From Candidatus Lindowbacteria bacterium RIFCSPLOWO2_12_FULL_62_27 (GTDB lineage: Bacteria > Lindowbacteria > 2-12-FULL-62-27): DNA of 64,000 bases. The stretch spans positions 1-64,000 of the forward strand of contig MFPR01000013.1 in NCBI GenBank assembly GCA_001784175.1. Reading direction: 5' to 3'. The position numbers and the translations under genes are program-made. Below are positions 34,201 through 42,970 of this stretch, one piece after another. The notes below the pieces were generated by a model. That model was not told where the DNA came from and did no database searches. It saw only the letters and a program-made list of their open reading frames with translations. Each line of letters starts with the position of its first letter. The first letter of the stretch is position 1.

Positions 34201-35819
34201 TGCCTTCGGTACAGCACAAAATTCGGCGTTTCGTCCAGAAGCGCCCAATCACGGGCAAACGCCGGGTCACGGCCGACCGGCTCGGCGGCGTGACGCGGGA
34301 GGAAAAGGATCGAGATGTCAGGATATTCCCGCAACAGGTCCGGCCGGCCGGATTGAACCCAGAGATTCAAAAGACTCTCGGCGCGGTCGTAGCCCGGCGT
34401 GAGCGGCCAGTGACCGAGAAGGGTGCGGTGGTCAGTGAACACAGGAATCAGCGGCCCGACGTTTCCGTCGGACGCCACAAATTCACGCGTTTTCAGATCG
34501 CCCAGCCTATCGAGAAGCCGCGCCTCCTCCTTCTGAAGGGTCATGGGTGGATCCTGCGCGCGGACCGCGCAGAATACGAAATAGGACGGGTGGTCGATCG
34601 ATAACGCAAGGAGGCTCACCGCCAGAAGTCCGCGGCGGGAGCAGATCGCCGCGGGCCACGTCGGGCGAAACCGGCGTATGAAGTCGACGGACAGACTCAC
34701 AAGCACGACAAAAAGGTATCCGCGGGAAAAATGCGCCGGTTGGACGGCCTCCGGGACGAGCCACTGATGGTGACTCAGAAGAAAAATCACGACGCCTTGC
34801 GTCCATAGACACCGGGCGCCGGCGCTCGTCCTGAAATCGCGCAGGCTGGTTGCAAGTCCTGCGAGGCCCAAGATCAGCCACGCGCCATAGAGATGCGCAT
34901 AGCGGTCGATCGGAAGGATCGCCTGGAAGCGCCGCCAGGTGGCCTGGATGATCCGGTGACAGGGATCTCCGTTGAGAAAATGGATGTAGCCGGCGAAGGC
35001 GGCCGTGAGGGCGCACACAAGAACAAGGGTTACGGCCCTGGCCCGGCGATTCACGCCGAGAATCAAATCGGTCACGCACAAAAGCGCCACCACCAGCGCC
35101 AGCTCCGGGCCCGTGAATGGATGCGCGTACAGCTCAAGCGCAATACCCCCGAGGACCGCCATGGAGTTGCCCCGCAAGTAGCTGCCGAGCGTGTAAAACC
35201 ATATCGTGTGGTACAGGATCTCCGGCGTGAAAAGAAATACGCGGGCGATGGAACACAACCACTCACCGATAAATTCCTCCGACCGCACAAATGCCGCTCC
35301 AAAACTCGCGATGAAGTCCGCCCCGGGAGCCCGCAGAACCGTCCCGGCCGCCGACGCGGCCGAAAGAAGCGCGGAGAATCCGCCGGCGGTCACGACCAGC
35401 AGAAAACACAGCTTCAGGCAGGCGCGGTCGGAAAACAGCGCCGATAGAAAATACCAGAGAGACAAGGCCAGCAGGATCCCCAGAATGGGCCGCAGAAAAT
35501 AATAAGTATGCAAAGGTTCGCATCCCGTGAGCCGGGCGGCGGCGGCGACCAGCAACGGGAAAAGGTGCGAATAGATGCGGGGCGCGTCGGCATGGGGATC
35601 GTATGGATTGGCATGGGAGAGGTGAAATCCATCCCGGAGCATCGCGCGGGCATTGGCGGCATAATAGAATTGATCTATTTGAAGTTCCCCCATAAAGGCG
35701 CGGTCCCCCGGCGTTCTCAGCCAGACGGCGGCGATCAGCAAAATCGGGAGCAGGGACATCAAAAGACCCGTGAATGGAACAAATACAGGAATCCGGTCCG
35801 GCGGCCGATCGGTGGCCAT
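34197..35819 (-). CDS. Polytopic membrane protein, GT-C/GT39-like glycosyltransferase candidate
   Basis: 540 residues from ATG 35819 (TGATG overlap with bioD); its stop overlaps the bioA start. There are about ten or more hydrophobic segments. The first extracytoplasmic loop (GELQIDQFYYAANARAML) has the acidic residue followed by an aromatic helix seen in GT-C mannosyl/arabinosyl transferases, and a soluble C-terminal part (about residues 430-540) follows. GT-C enzymes use polyprenyl-phosphate sugars; the function here is inferred from topology only. The double overlap places it firmly inside the biotin operon. Confidence 0.65.
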   Translation of the reverse strand: MATDRPPDRIPVFVPFTGLLMSLLPILLIAAVWLRTPGDRAFMGELQIDQFYYAANARAMLRDGFHLSHANPYDPHADAPRIYSHLFPLLVAAAARLTGCEPLHTYYFLRPILGILLALSLWYFLSALFSDRACLKLCFLLVVTAGGFSALLSAASAAGTVLRAPGADFIASFGAAFVRSEEFIGEWLCSIARVFLFTPEILYHTIWFYTLGSYLRGNSMAVLGGIALELYAHPFTGPELALVVALLCVTDLILGVNRRARAVTLVLVCALTAAFAGYIHFLNGDPCHRIIQATWRRFQAILPIDRYAHLYGAWLILGLAGLATSLRDFRTSAGARCLWTQGVVIFLLSHHQWLVPEAVQPAHFSRGYLFVVLVSLSVDFIRRFRPTWPAAICSRRGLLAVSLLALSIDHPSYFVFCAVRAQDPPMTLQKEEARLLDRLGDLKTREFVASDGNVGPLIPVFTDHRTLLGHWPLTPGYDRAESLLNLWVQSGRPDLLREYPDISILFLPRHAAEPVGRDPAFARDWALLDETPNFVLYRRQ

Positions 35820-36529
35820 CACCGGCACTTCGGCGGGCGGCGCCAGGAAACGGACTCCAAGAGGCCGACACGCCGGCAGGCCTCGTGCATGCATCCTGTC
35901 AGCCTTCCGGATCCGCGCCGGCACACGACCACCGGCAGACCCGTCCATCGGGCGAGTTCACGGCGGTTCTGTCGATGATGAAGATCGCTGTCCCGGTAAT
36001 TGGAAATGGCCAGAAAGCCGCACGTCACCCCTCGACGGGACAGATATTCGATGCTCAGCAGGGTGTGGTTCAGTGTCCCAACGCGCGGCGCGCAGACAAG
36101 GATCGTGACCGGATTTTTGAAGGAGGCCATGAAATCGCTCCACGTTACCCGGTCCGATAATGGCGTTGCCACGCCGCCGATCCCCTCCACAATCACAAGG
36201 CCGTATCGCCTCTCCATATTATATAGGCGGGTTCTGAGTCCCCGAAAGGGCATTCTTCGCCGCGCCAGCCTGATCGCCAGATGGGGGGAAATGGGCGGAT
36301 CCAGCAGGACCGGATTGACTCGGCCATATTCCGAGATCGAGAGGCGGGCGGCCCTGAGAAGCGACCACGCATCCGCCGATAGGGCGCGGCCGCCCCGCCG
36401 GATGGCGCCCGTTGCGATCGGTTTCATCACGCCGACGGGTCGGCCTCTTCGGACAAGGTCACGAACCAGAGCGCAAGCCACGCGCGTTTTCCCGATGCCT
36501 GTGTCCGTCCCGCTGACAAACAGAATCAC
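35819..36529 (-). CDS. bioD: Dethiobiotin synthetase
   Basis: 236 residues, ATG 36529 overlapping the bioF stop. The P-loop is GTDTGIGKTRVACAL; the substrate-binding strand is VGVMKPIATG; NPVLLDPPISPHLAI and VEGIGGVATPLSD are family signatures. It uses ATP and CO2 to close the ureido ring of DAPA. The C-terminus (after about residue 205) is arginine/cysteine-rich and less conserved. Confidence 0.94.
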   Translation of the reverse strand: MILFVSGTDTGIGKTRVACALVRDLVRRGRPVGVMKPIATGAIRRGGRALSADAWSLLRAARLSISEYGRVNPVLLDPPISPHLAIRLARRRMPFRGLRTRLYNMERRYGLVIVEGIGGVATPLSDRVTWSDFMASFKNPVTILVCAPRVGTLNHTLLSIEYLSRRGVTCGFLAISNYRDSDLHHRQNRRELARWTGLPVVVCRRGSGRLTGCMHEACRRVGLLESVSWRRPPKCR

Positions 36530-37701
36530 GGCCGGCTATGGCCCAGGGCGGCCGCCAGCCGGCGGATGTCGGAAGGCCTGTGCGCCGCGCTCAGGGAAAT
36601 TCGGATCATTTCCTGTCCCCTCGGAACCGTCGGATATCGCATGCCGGGCGCAAAACACCCCGCCGACCACAGGGACTGCGCCGCTTCAAGCACCGCGGAG
36701 GAACCGCCGGCGATGGGGACAGGGACGATCTGACTGACAGGGCGCCTCTTCAGGAGCCGCACCAGGAGCCTGATGTTGGATTGCAATTTCTCCCGCAGCT
36801 CGGCCCCCGTCCGCGATCGGACGATCGCGAGCGCCTCCTCGGCCGCCAGGATCTGAAAGGGCGGCGCAGCGGTGGTGTAGATGAATGCCTTCGACCGGGC
36901 TTTGATATACCGGATGACGGCGGAAGACGCGGCAACGAATCCGCCGTACGAGGCCAGGGTCTTGGAGAGGGTCCCAATCAGAATGTGGCGCGCCTCCGGT
37001 GCCCGCCCGAATCGTTCGTAGGTGCCCCGCCCTGAGGCGCCGATCGCGCCGATTCCGTGAGCGTCATCCACAATCAACCAGGCGCCATGGCGGTCTGCGA
37101 GCTCCGCCAGCGTGTCCAGCGGCGCAAAATCCCCGCCCATGCTGTAGAGTCCGTCGGTCACGATGAACCGGCGACCCCGGATGTCCCGCGCCGCCAGTTT
37201 TCGCCGCAGATCATCCATGTCGAGATGCCGGTAGGAAAAGGACGGCGCCCGCGTGTGGTCGATGCCCGCTCGAAGAGATGCATGAATTCTTTCGTCGAAA
37301 AAAATGCGGTCCCGGCTCCCGGCCAGCGTGTCGATCACGCCGAAACAGCACAAAAATCCGCTCCCAAACACCGCAGCGTCTTCGGCACGCAGAAAATCGG
37401 CAAGGGACCGTTCCAGCCGCCGGTGCGGCGGGTGCGTGCCGCTCACCATCCGGGAACTGCCGGCGGACGTCAGATGCCCGGCCGACAAAAATCGCCGGAC
37501 GGCCCGCGCCCGCACGCGCTGATGAAGTCCAAGGTAACTGTTGGACGAAAAGTCTATGCCGGACTGGCCGTCCGGCATTCGGATCCGCCGCGCATCGGGC
37601 TTCTCCACGGTCCGCTCCACACGCAGGAGGCCGGCCGATTCCTGGCGGATCAGGTCCGCCTCAAACGCCTCCCCGTCCTTCCCGGCCTGCCGCGGCCGCA
37701 T
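36526..37701 (-). CDS. bioF: 8-amino-7-oxononanoate synthase
   Basis: 391 residues. Signatures: FSSNSYLGLHQ, SAGSSRMVSGTH, VDDAHGIGAIG, and the PLP lysine in IGTLSKTLASYGGFV. It condenses pimeloyl-ACP/CoA with alanine. ATG 37701 lacks an obvious Shine-Dalgarno; only a short leader separates it from the palindromic array at 37715-37768. It heads bioF-bioD-(membrane protein)-bioA. bioB, bioC and bioH are not in the window. Confidence 0.95.
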   Translation of the reverse strand: MRPRQAGKDGEAFEADLIRQESAGLLRVERTVEKPDARRIRMPDGQSGIDFSSNSYLGLHQRVRARAVRRFLSAGHLTSAGSSRMVSGTHPPHRRLERSLADFLRAEDAAVFGSGFLCCFGVIDTLAGSRDRIFFDERIHASLRAGIDHTRAPSFSYRHLDMDDLRRKLAARDIRGRRFIVTDGLYSMGGDFAPLDTLAELADRHGAWLIVDDAHGIGAIGASGRGTYERFGRAPEARHILIGTLSKTLASYGGFVAASSAVIRYIKARSKAFIYTTAAPPFQILAAEEALAIVRSRTGAELREKLQSNIRLLVRLLKRRPVSQIVPVPIAGGSSAVLEAAQSLWSAGCFAPGMRYPTVPRGQEMIRISLSAAHRPSDIRRLAAALGHSRP

Positions 37702-37714
37702 GACAGACGACAGA

Positions 37715-37768
37715 GTGATATCATGATATCATGATATCATGATAGCTATCATGATATCATGATATCAC
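37715..37768. repeat. Palindromic array of ATGATATC octamers upstream of bioF
   Basis: A 54-base AT-rich tract contains five GATATC sites in an 8-bp period, arranged as a near-perfect inverted repeat with arms of 22 bases around a central AGCT (37743-37746). It covers the whole moaC-bioF gap and the moaC stop codon. Every octamer is itself palindromic and contains -10-like TATCAT. It could be a multi-copy operator, a cruciform or a slippage-expanded site. Confidence 0.9.
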
Positions 37769-38241
37769 TTGGCGGCGAAGGGGCCGCTCTTGCCGCCGGA
37801 CTTGCGCAGGAGCCGGATCCGGTCGATCACGAGGCCACGGTCGACGGATTTGACCATGTCGTAAAAGGCCAGCGCGGCCAGCGCGGCGCCGGTCAGGGCC
37901 TCCATTTCGATCCCCGTGCGGTCCCGGGTCCGGCAGGTGACCCGAAAGGAGAGGGTTCGGCCGGACCGGACCGGGTCGATGTGGATGGATTCGATCCGGA
38001 TCGGGTGGCAGAGCGGGATGAGGTCATGGGTCTTCTTGGCGGCCTGGATGCCGGCCACGATCGAAACCGCCAGCGGGTCTCCCTTGCCGGATCGGCCGGG
38101 GCGCCGCAGGGCGCGGACGACCCGCGGCGTCAGGCGGATCCTGGCCTCGGCCACGGCCGTACGGACGGTTTCGGGTTTGTCGGAAACATCGACCATCGTC
38201 GGGAGGCCGCGACGGTCCAGATGGGTCAGCCTTGGACGCAT
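37765..38241 (-). CDS. moaC: Cyclic pyranopterin monophosphate synthase MoaC
   Basis: 158 residues, full length. Signatures: MVDVSDKPETVRTAVAEA, HDLIPLCHPI, GIEMEALTGA and YDMVKSVDRG. It converts the MoaA product to cyclic pyranopterin monophosphate in molybdenum cofactor synthesis. No other moa or moe gene is in the window. It lies 28 bases after the 972-residue CNB gene; its stop falls inside the bioF-upstream palindrome. Confidence 0.96.
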   Translation of the reverse strand: MRPRLTHLDRRGLPTMVDVSDKPETVRTAVAEARIRLTPRVVRALRRPGRSGKGDPLAVSIVAGIQAAKKTHDLIPLCHPIRIESIHIDPVRSGRTLSFRVTCRTRDRTGIEMEALTGAALAALAFYDMVKSVDRGLVIDRIRLLRKSGGKSGPFAAK

Positions 38242-38269
38242 CGACGGAGTGCCCGAAACTTCCGAAACG

Positions 38270-41188
38270 CTACTTGGCCTTGGCGCCGGCGGGCGCCGGC
38301 GCAGGGGGAGGCGCGGAAGGCGTCGACATCACGCCTCGGATGAATTTGGCGCTTCCCTCCTCCACGTCCTTGTCGTCCAGGAGCATTCGATAATCCCGGG
38401 CGAAGTAGATTCCAAGCTGGTCGAGTTTGATGCTGCTGCCGCCTTTGAAGGCTTTCTGAAACTTCTTCTGCTCGGCGTCCGGGATACGGGACCAGCGCCA
38501 CTCGCCGATGGCGTGCGCCGTCATCTGAAAAGGGTCGACGGTCTGAAAGACCGGAACGACGATCGCGTTCCACTCGTGAGAATAAATGGCATAGCCTTCG
38601 CCGGGCAGCCGCAGAATCGACGGGAATTCCGCGCTGCCTGGCAGCGCCTTGTCCTTTTCGTAAATTTTCTGTAAAGCGATTCCAAGGTCCCGGCCGCCGT
38701 AGATTCTCAGGCCCTCTGAAAAAACCGGCGCGACATCCTGGCCCTCCGCCTGGAGGGACAGCCGGAACCGCGCGTAAAAATCCGACAGGAGGTCGCGGAA
38801 CGCATTGAGGAGGTTCATGGGCGTCAGTTGCGCCGTGTCTTTTTCCTTCTGCGCTTCGGCCTCGGCCGCGGGCTGCTGGAGGATCTCGACAAAGTCCTGC
38901 TTCTCCTTGAATGCGGTCCGCAACTGATCCTCGATTCCCTTGATCTGTCCCAGCGCCTTGCGGCCGGGATCGCCCTTCAATTTCTGGGTGACAAAGGCGT
39001 TCCGCTCATCCATCATTTTTTCCGTTTCCTTTTCGGTCGTCGCAATGTCCCGCATGGCCTCCCCGGAAGTGCCCTTTTCCTTCAAGCGCTGCATCTGGAC
39101 CATCTTCTCGATCTGTGTGAGCAAGGGCCCCTCCCGCGCGTCCTCGTAGGGGATCTGGAGATCGGTATAGGCTTTCTTGCGCGCTTCGATGAGATCGGCG
39201 ATCTGCTTCTCCTTTTCCGGAAGCTTGACCTTCGCGGCCGCCGCGCCGCCCATGATCGCAAGCTCCCCGCCGGCCATTTGAATCACCACGCGTTTCGCGA
39301 ACTCGAGGATCGAAAGCACCGTCCGGCCGGGCGGCGGGTCGAGTTTCAGCCGGTCCGAGGCCGCATCGCCTGCCGCACCGAACTGGACAAGCCAGGTTTC
39401 GGCGGGAGTCAGATCGGTGAACTGGCCGGGCGCCGCCCAGTGGGACTCGAGGGTCGAGGTGACCGCTTCGAGATAGAGACGCCGCGCGCGGGACCTGTCC
39501 AATGGCGTCAGGGACTGCCGTTCGATCTTCACAATCGCCGCCAGGAGATGATCGGCCCGGGGAATCGCGTCCGCCGAAATCGCGCCGGTCCCGCCGCCCG
39601 CGTCGTACCGGTACATCCACCGGCTCGGCGGCTTGCTGAACAACACAATGGGAATGCCGATCGACATGGAAATCTGCTCGGTCAGATGCCTCCGGGAATC
39701 CGGCGTGCCCTCGTCGTCCAGCAGGACCTCGGCATAGGAACCGGTCTGGCCGACCTTTCCGATGAGTCTCCCATAGATCAGCGTTTTTTCGTCCACGCCG
39801 AGATGCGCGGCGAATTGGGACCTCGGCGTGTTCGCGGGTCCGAAGACTTTGCGCTGGTCGGAAAGGCAGAGAACAAAATTCGCATGCTCAAGATGGCTGT
39901 CCGCTCCGGGCGGGTTCTCCTGCAGATCGTCGCCGCCGGCCGGCGGCGGAAGTTTTGAGCCGGAGACAAGCTCGTCAAGCCCGAACGGCATGGCCACCGC
40001 GTCCTCCGACCCGCCCTTGGTCATCGCATTCACGGCTTCCTGAACGAGCGCCCCAGACTTGCCGGCCGAGTCCCTCGCCGCATCGGGCACGCTCTCCGGC
40101 AGACCGTCCGCAGCCGCCTTGACGGTCTGGGCAAATGCCGGCAGCAGTTCGCCGAAAAACGCGCCGCGCCAGGTCGACTTTTGAAAGAGAACGTCGATCT
40201 GAAGCAGCCGGTTGGCAAGCTGTCTCAGCATGAGGACCAAAAGCTGCGGGACCCGCGCAAAGAGCGGCTCCATCTTGTCGAACGGCACGGCCAGGACCAT
40301 GCTGGGTTCAACGGCGATGACGGAGGCCGTCCGGCGGGTTTTGAGAAGAAAGGCCATCTCGCCCACCATGCTGCCCCGGCCCTCCACCGTCTGGATGGTC
40401 CGCCGGCCGACCACGACGTTGAGCTTGCCTTGCAGCAGAATGAACAACTCCTTCGCCTCCTCACCGCAGGCGCAGAGCATCTGGCCGGCCGAAAACCGCT
40501 TGCCCTGCACCTTGGCCAGCGCCTCCGCGACGCTCGCCGCGTGCGCCTGCGATCCGGCGGATTGAAAGGTGATGCCGCCGAAATAAGCGAAAAAGGCGCC
40601 GGCTTGGTCGTAGGGCAGCGCCAGGCTGACCGGCAGATCCGCCGGAAGCGTGTTCAGCGTCGTCGCGAGGCGGGAAAGCTCAATGAACATGTTTCCGGAA
40701 AGTTCCGCCGGGTCGGTGTCGATTTCGGCGCCAAAATTCTGGCCAAAATCTGAAAGAGCGATGCGAACCTCTTCAAGGAACCGCAAAAGACGCATGTCCT
40801 GCTTCTTGAGCCGGTCATTGGTTTTGTTCACCCGCCGGGCAAGCTCCTCCGCGATTTTGATGCCCAGCGCCGGTTTTGCGCGCAGCGCGTTTTCGAATGC
40901 GCCCGGCCGCATGTCGGCCGCGAGGACGGTGCTTTCCGCGCGGGCGCGGATGGAGGCGGTCCTGGGACAGTTGAGAATCGGAGAAATTTCTCCGACCAGT
41001 TGGCCCGGCCGGTCGAATGTTTCTATGACCTGCCCGTGCTGGGTGACCGCCTCGGCCGTCACCTCCGAATGCGCCGGCGCCAAGACCACGTCGAGCGCGC
41101 CGGACTTCAGGAAATACAACTCATGGCCCTCCTGTCCCTGCAAAAACAGATACTCGCCCGGCTTGATCGTCCGCAGGCCTTCGGTCAT
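38270..41188 (-). CDS. 972-residue protein with two cyclic nucleotide-binding domains
   Basis: ATG 41188 overlaps the SAM hydrolase stop (ATGA). The first CRP-type beta roll covers about residues 5-115 (GEYLFLQGQEGHELYFLKSG, GQLVGEISPIL) and the second about 225-320 (AKELFILLQGKLNVVVG, GSMVGEMAFLLKTRRTASV). Residues 320-972 match no family I recognise; they include a charged, coiled-coil-prone stretch (about 640-760, rich in Lys/Glu) and end in an Ala/Pro tail. No helix-turn-helix, kinase, cyclase or membrane segment is seen. It may sense cyclic nucleotides and act as a scaffold; this is inference. A smaller CNB protein lies at 32200-32817. Confidence 0.82.
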   Translation of the reverse strand: MTEGLRTIKPGEYLFLQGQEGHELYFLKSGALDVVLAPAHSEVTAEAVTQHGQVIETFDRPGQLVGEISPILNCPRTASIRARAESTVLAADMRPGAFENALRAKPALGIKIAEELARRVNKTNDRLKKQDMRLLRFLEEVRIALSDFGQNFGAEIDTDPAELSGNMFIELSRLATTLNTLPADLPVSLALPYDQAGAFFAYFGGITFQSAGSQAHAASVAEALAKVQGKRFSAGQMLCACGEEAKELFILLQGKLNVVVGRRTIQTVEGRGSMVGEMAFLLKTRRTASVIAVEPSMVLAVPFDKMEPLFARVPQLLVLMLRQLANRLLQIDVLFQKSTWRGAFFGELLPAFAQTVKAAADGLPESVPDAARDSAGKSGALVQEAVNAMTKGGSEDAVAMPFGLDELVSGSKLPPPAGGDDLQENPPGADSHLEHANFVLCLSDQRKVFGPANTPRSQFAAHLGVDEKTLIYGRLIGKVGQTGSYAEVLLDDEGTPDSRRHLTEQISMSIGIPIVLFSKPPSRWMYRYDAGGGTGAISADAIPRADHLLAAIVKIERQSLTPLDRSRARRLYLEAVTSTLESHWAAPGQFTDLTPAETWLVQFGAAGDAASDRLKLDPPPGRTVLSILEFAKRVVIQMAGGELAIMGGAAAAKVKLPEKEKQIADLIEARKKAYTDLQIPYEDAREGPLLTQIEKMVQMQRLKEKGTSGEAMRDIATTEKETEKMMDERNAFVTQKLKGDPGRKALGQIKGIEDQLRTAFKEKQDFVEILQQPAAEAEAQKEKDTAQLTPMNLLNAFRDLLSDFYARFRLSLQAEGQDVAPVFSEGLRIYGGRDLGIALQKIYEKDKALPGSAEFPSILRLPGEGYAIYSHEWNAIVVPVFQTVDPFQMTAHAIGEWRWSRIPDAEQKKFQKAFKGGSSIKLDQLGIYFARDYRMLLDDKDVEEGSAKFIRGVMSTPSAPPPAPAPAGAKAK

Positions 41189-41943
41189 GACAACTCCTGC
41201 CGGACGGGCGAGCCGATGGGGAGCTTGAGGAAATGGGCGGCGCTGCCGTTTTTCACCACGATCTCCCACGTGTCGAAACTGCCCTTCAGAATCACAGGCC
41301 GGCCCTCTGGCGCGTCCGAGTAAGTCCGGACCGCCGACCGGAATCGGCGGCGGCCCGCGACGATCGCGCGGGGCGCATGGCGGGTGCTGAGATTGGTGAC
41401 GAGATTTCCAAACCGATCCACGTGCACGATTTTGCCCTCCAGCCCGCCGGCCCTCCGAACAGGTGACAGATCGCTCAATCGAACAGGCGCGCTCGTCCGC
41501 CGGCCCAGCTTGGCGAGCGGCGTGCCTTTGGCAAGCGCCCCCGCGACCGGCGCAAAAATGTCCCGTCCATGAAACGTGGCGGAAACGTGCGGCAAAAAGA
41601 AGCTCCGGTTTTCGACCACCCGCATATCCTCCACGTCTGATTTCGAAATGAAACTCAATAGACCATTGTCCGGCGCCAGAAACGTCCTCCGGTGCGCCCG
41701 GACCGCCAGTATCCTCCGGTCCGACCCGACGCCCGGATCGACCACGGCCACCAGGATCGATCCCTCCGGAAAAAACGGCCACGACTTGGACAGCAAAAAC
41801 GCGCCCTCGAGCACGCACTGCGGAGACACGCTGTGAAAGAGGTCCACCACCCGCGCCGCCGGGGCGCGCGCCAGAATCACGGCCTTCATCTCACCGACGT
41901 ACACGCTGTCGCCGAAATCCGTGGCCAAACCGATCAAAGACAT
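41185..41943 (-). CDS. SAM hydrolase / SAM hydroxide adenosyltransferase (DUF62)
   Basis: 252 residues from ATG 41943 (TTG 41961 or ATG 41952 would add a few residues). The family signatures are LATDFGDSVYVGEMK, VVDPGVGS, FLAPDNGLL, HGRDIFAPVAG and VDRFGNLVTN. Members split SAM to adenosine and methionine using water; fluorinase and chlorinase are relatives, but this has the common hydrolase form. It lies upstream of, and overlaps, the CNB gene. A TTGACA-N17-TAGACA promoter would start transcription at about the ATG. Confidence 0.9.
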   Translation of the reverse strand: MSLIGLATDFGDSVYVGEMKAVILARAPAARVVDLFHSVSPQCVLEGAFLLSKSWPFFPEGSILVAVVDPGVGSDRRILAVRAHRRTFLAPDNGLLSFISKSDVEDMRVVENRSFFLPHVSATFHGRDIFAPVAGALAKGTPLAKLGRRTSAPVRLSDLSPVRRAGGLEGKIVHVDRFGNLVTNLSTRHAPRAIVAGRRRFRSAVRTYSDAPEGRPVILKGSFDTWEIVVKNGSAAHFLKLPIGSPVRQELS

Positions 41944-41951
41944 ACCCCTCA

Positions 41952-41980
41952 TGTCTAACAACGCCGGCGCAAGGTGTCAA
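41952..41980 (-). promoter_or_regulatory. Possible promoter of the SAM hydrolase operon
   Basis: Minus strand TTGACA (41980-41975), a 17-base spacer and TAGACA (41957-41952). The predicted start is within a few bases of ATG 41943, giving a leaderless or near-leaderless transcript. Confidence 0.4.
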
Positions 41981-42060
41981 TTCCGCGACCAGCATTTACA
42001 TGCTTGGAAAAATGTAATAAGAATCTCAGAGGGAGTGAGCGCTTTCGAGGAGGGTTGCTC

Positions 42061-42963
42061 GTGAGAATTCTGATCTCCGGCTCCACAGGTCTGGTCGGAA
42101 CCGTGTTGGACATGGCGCTTCAGGCGCAAGGTCACGCGGTCGCGCGGCTCGTCCGCTCAGCGCCCAACCCCGGCCATGCGGAGGTGCGCTGGGATCCGGC
42201 CGCCGGGAAGATCGACGAAGGCGGCATCGAGGGGGTGGATGCGGTCGTTCATCTGGCCGGTGAGAACGTCGGCGCCCGGCGCTGGACGGCCACGCAGAAA
42301 AACAAAATCCGGTCGAGCCGCGTGAACGGCACGCGGACGCTGTGCGAGGCGATCCAGCGGCTCAAGAAGCCGCCCGCGTCCCTCCTCTCCGCGTCGGCCG
42401 TCGGCATCTACGGCGACCGCGGCGAGGAGACGCTGACCGAAGCAAGCCCGGCGGGCGCCGGATTTCTGCCGGAGGTCTGCGTCGAGTGGGAGAAGGCGGC
42501 CGCGCCGGCCGCGCAGCGCGGGATCCGCGTGGCGCATCTGCGGATCGGCGTCGTGCTCAGCGCCCAAGGAGGCGCGCTGGGCCGGATGCTGCTTCCGTTC
42601 AAGCTGGGGCTGGGCGGTCCCATCGGCGCCGGCCGGCAATACATGAGCTGGATTTCCGTCGACGACGCGGTTCGCGCCATTTCTTTTGTGCTCGATACGA
42701 AAACCCTCATCGGTCCGGTCAACCTCGTGGCGCCCCGGCCGGTCACCAACCGCGAGTTTTCGAAAACGCTCGGCCGGACGCTCCATCGGCCCGCGATTTT
42801 TCCGATGCCCGCGTTCGCGGCGCGCCTCGCGTTCGGCGAAATGGCGGACGCGCTGCTTCTGGCCAGTGCCCGCGTCGTACCGGGCCGGCTGGAGGCCGCC
42901 GGATTTTCGTTTGCGCATCCGGACCTGGCGACTGCGTTGAAGCACATCCTGGGAAGGTCCTGA
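42061..42963 (+). CDS. TIGR01777-type NAD-dependent epimerase (YfcH/SDR39U1-like)
   Basis: 300 residues from GTG 42061, chosen for GAGGAGGG six bases upstream. The Rossmann motif is ISGSTGLVGTVL, with VVHLAGENVGARRW, SASAVGIYGDRG and WISVDDAVRAI, the characteristic set of the TIGR01777 family (substrate unknown). It is divergent from the SAM hydrolase and stands only seven bases before nuoH, so it is probably the first gene of the nuo transcript. Confidence 0.92.
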   Translation: MRILISGSTGLVGTVLDMALQAQGHAVARLVRSAPNPGHAEVRWDPAAGKIDEGGIEGVDAVVHLAGENVGARRWTATQKNKIRSSRVNGTRTLCEAIQRLKKPPASLLSASAVGIYGDRGEETLTEASPAGAGFLPEVCVEWEKAAAPAAQRGIRVAHLRIGVVLSAQGGALGRMLLPFKLGLGGPIGAGRQYMSWISVDDAVRAISFVLDTKTLIGPVNLVAPRPVTNREFSKTLGRTLHRPAIFPMPAFAARLAFGEMADALLLASARVVPGRLEAAGFSFAHPDLATALKHILGRS

Positions 42964-42970
42964 GCCGGCC

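Noticed and set aside
37715-37768. Palindrome as a terminator of moaC
   Set aside because: AT-rich without a GC stem or T-run, and it covers the stop codon itself.
38270-41818. Long N-terminal extension of the double-CNB protein
   Set aside because: It runs antiparallel in sense only by frame overlap with the SAM hydrolase gene; ATG 41188 with an ATGA overlap and the CNB start fits better.
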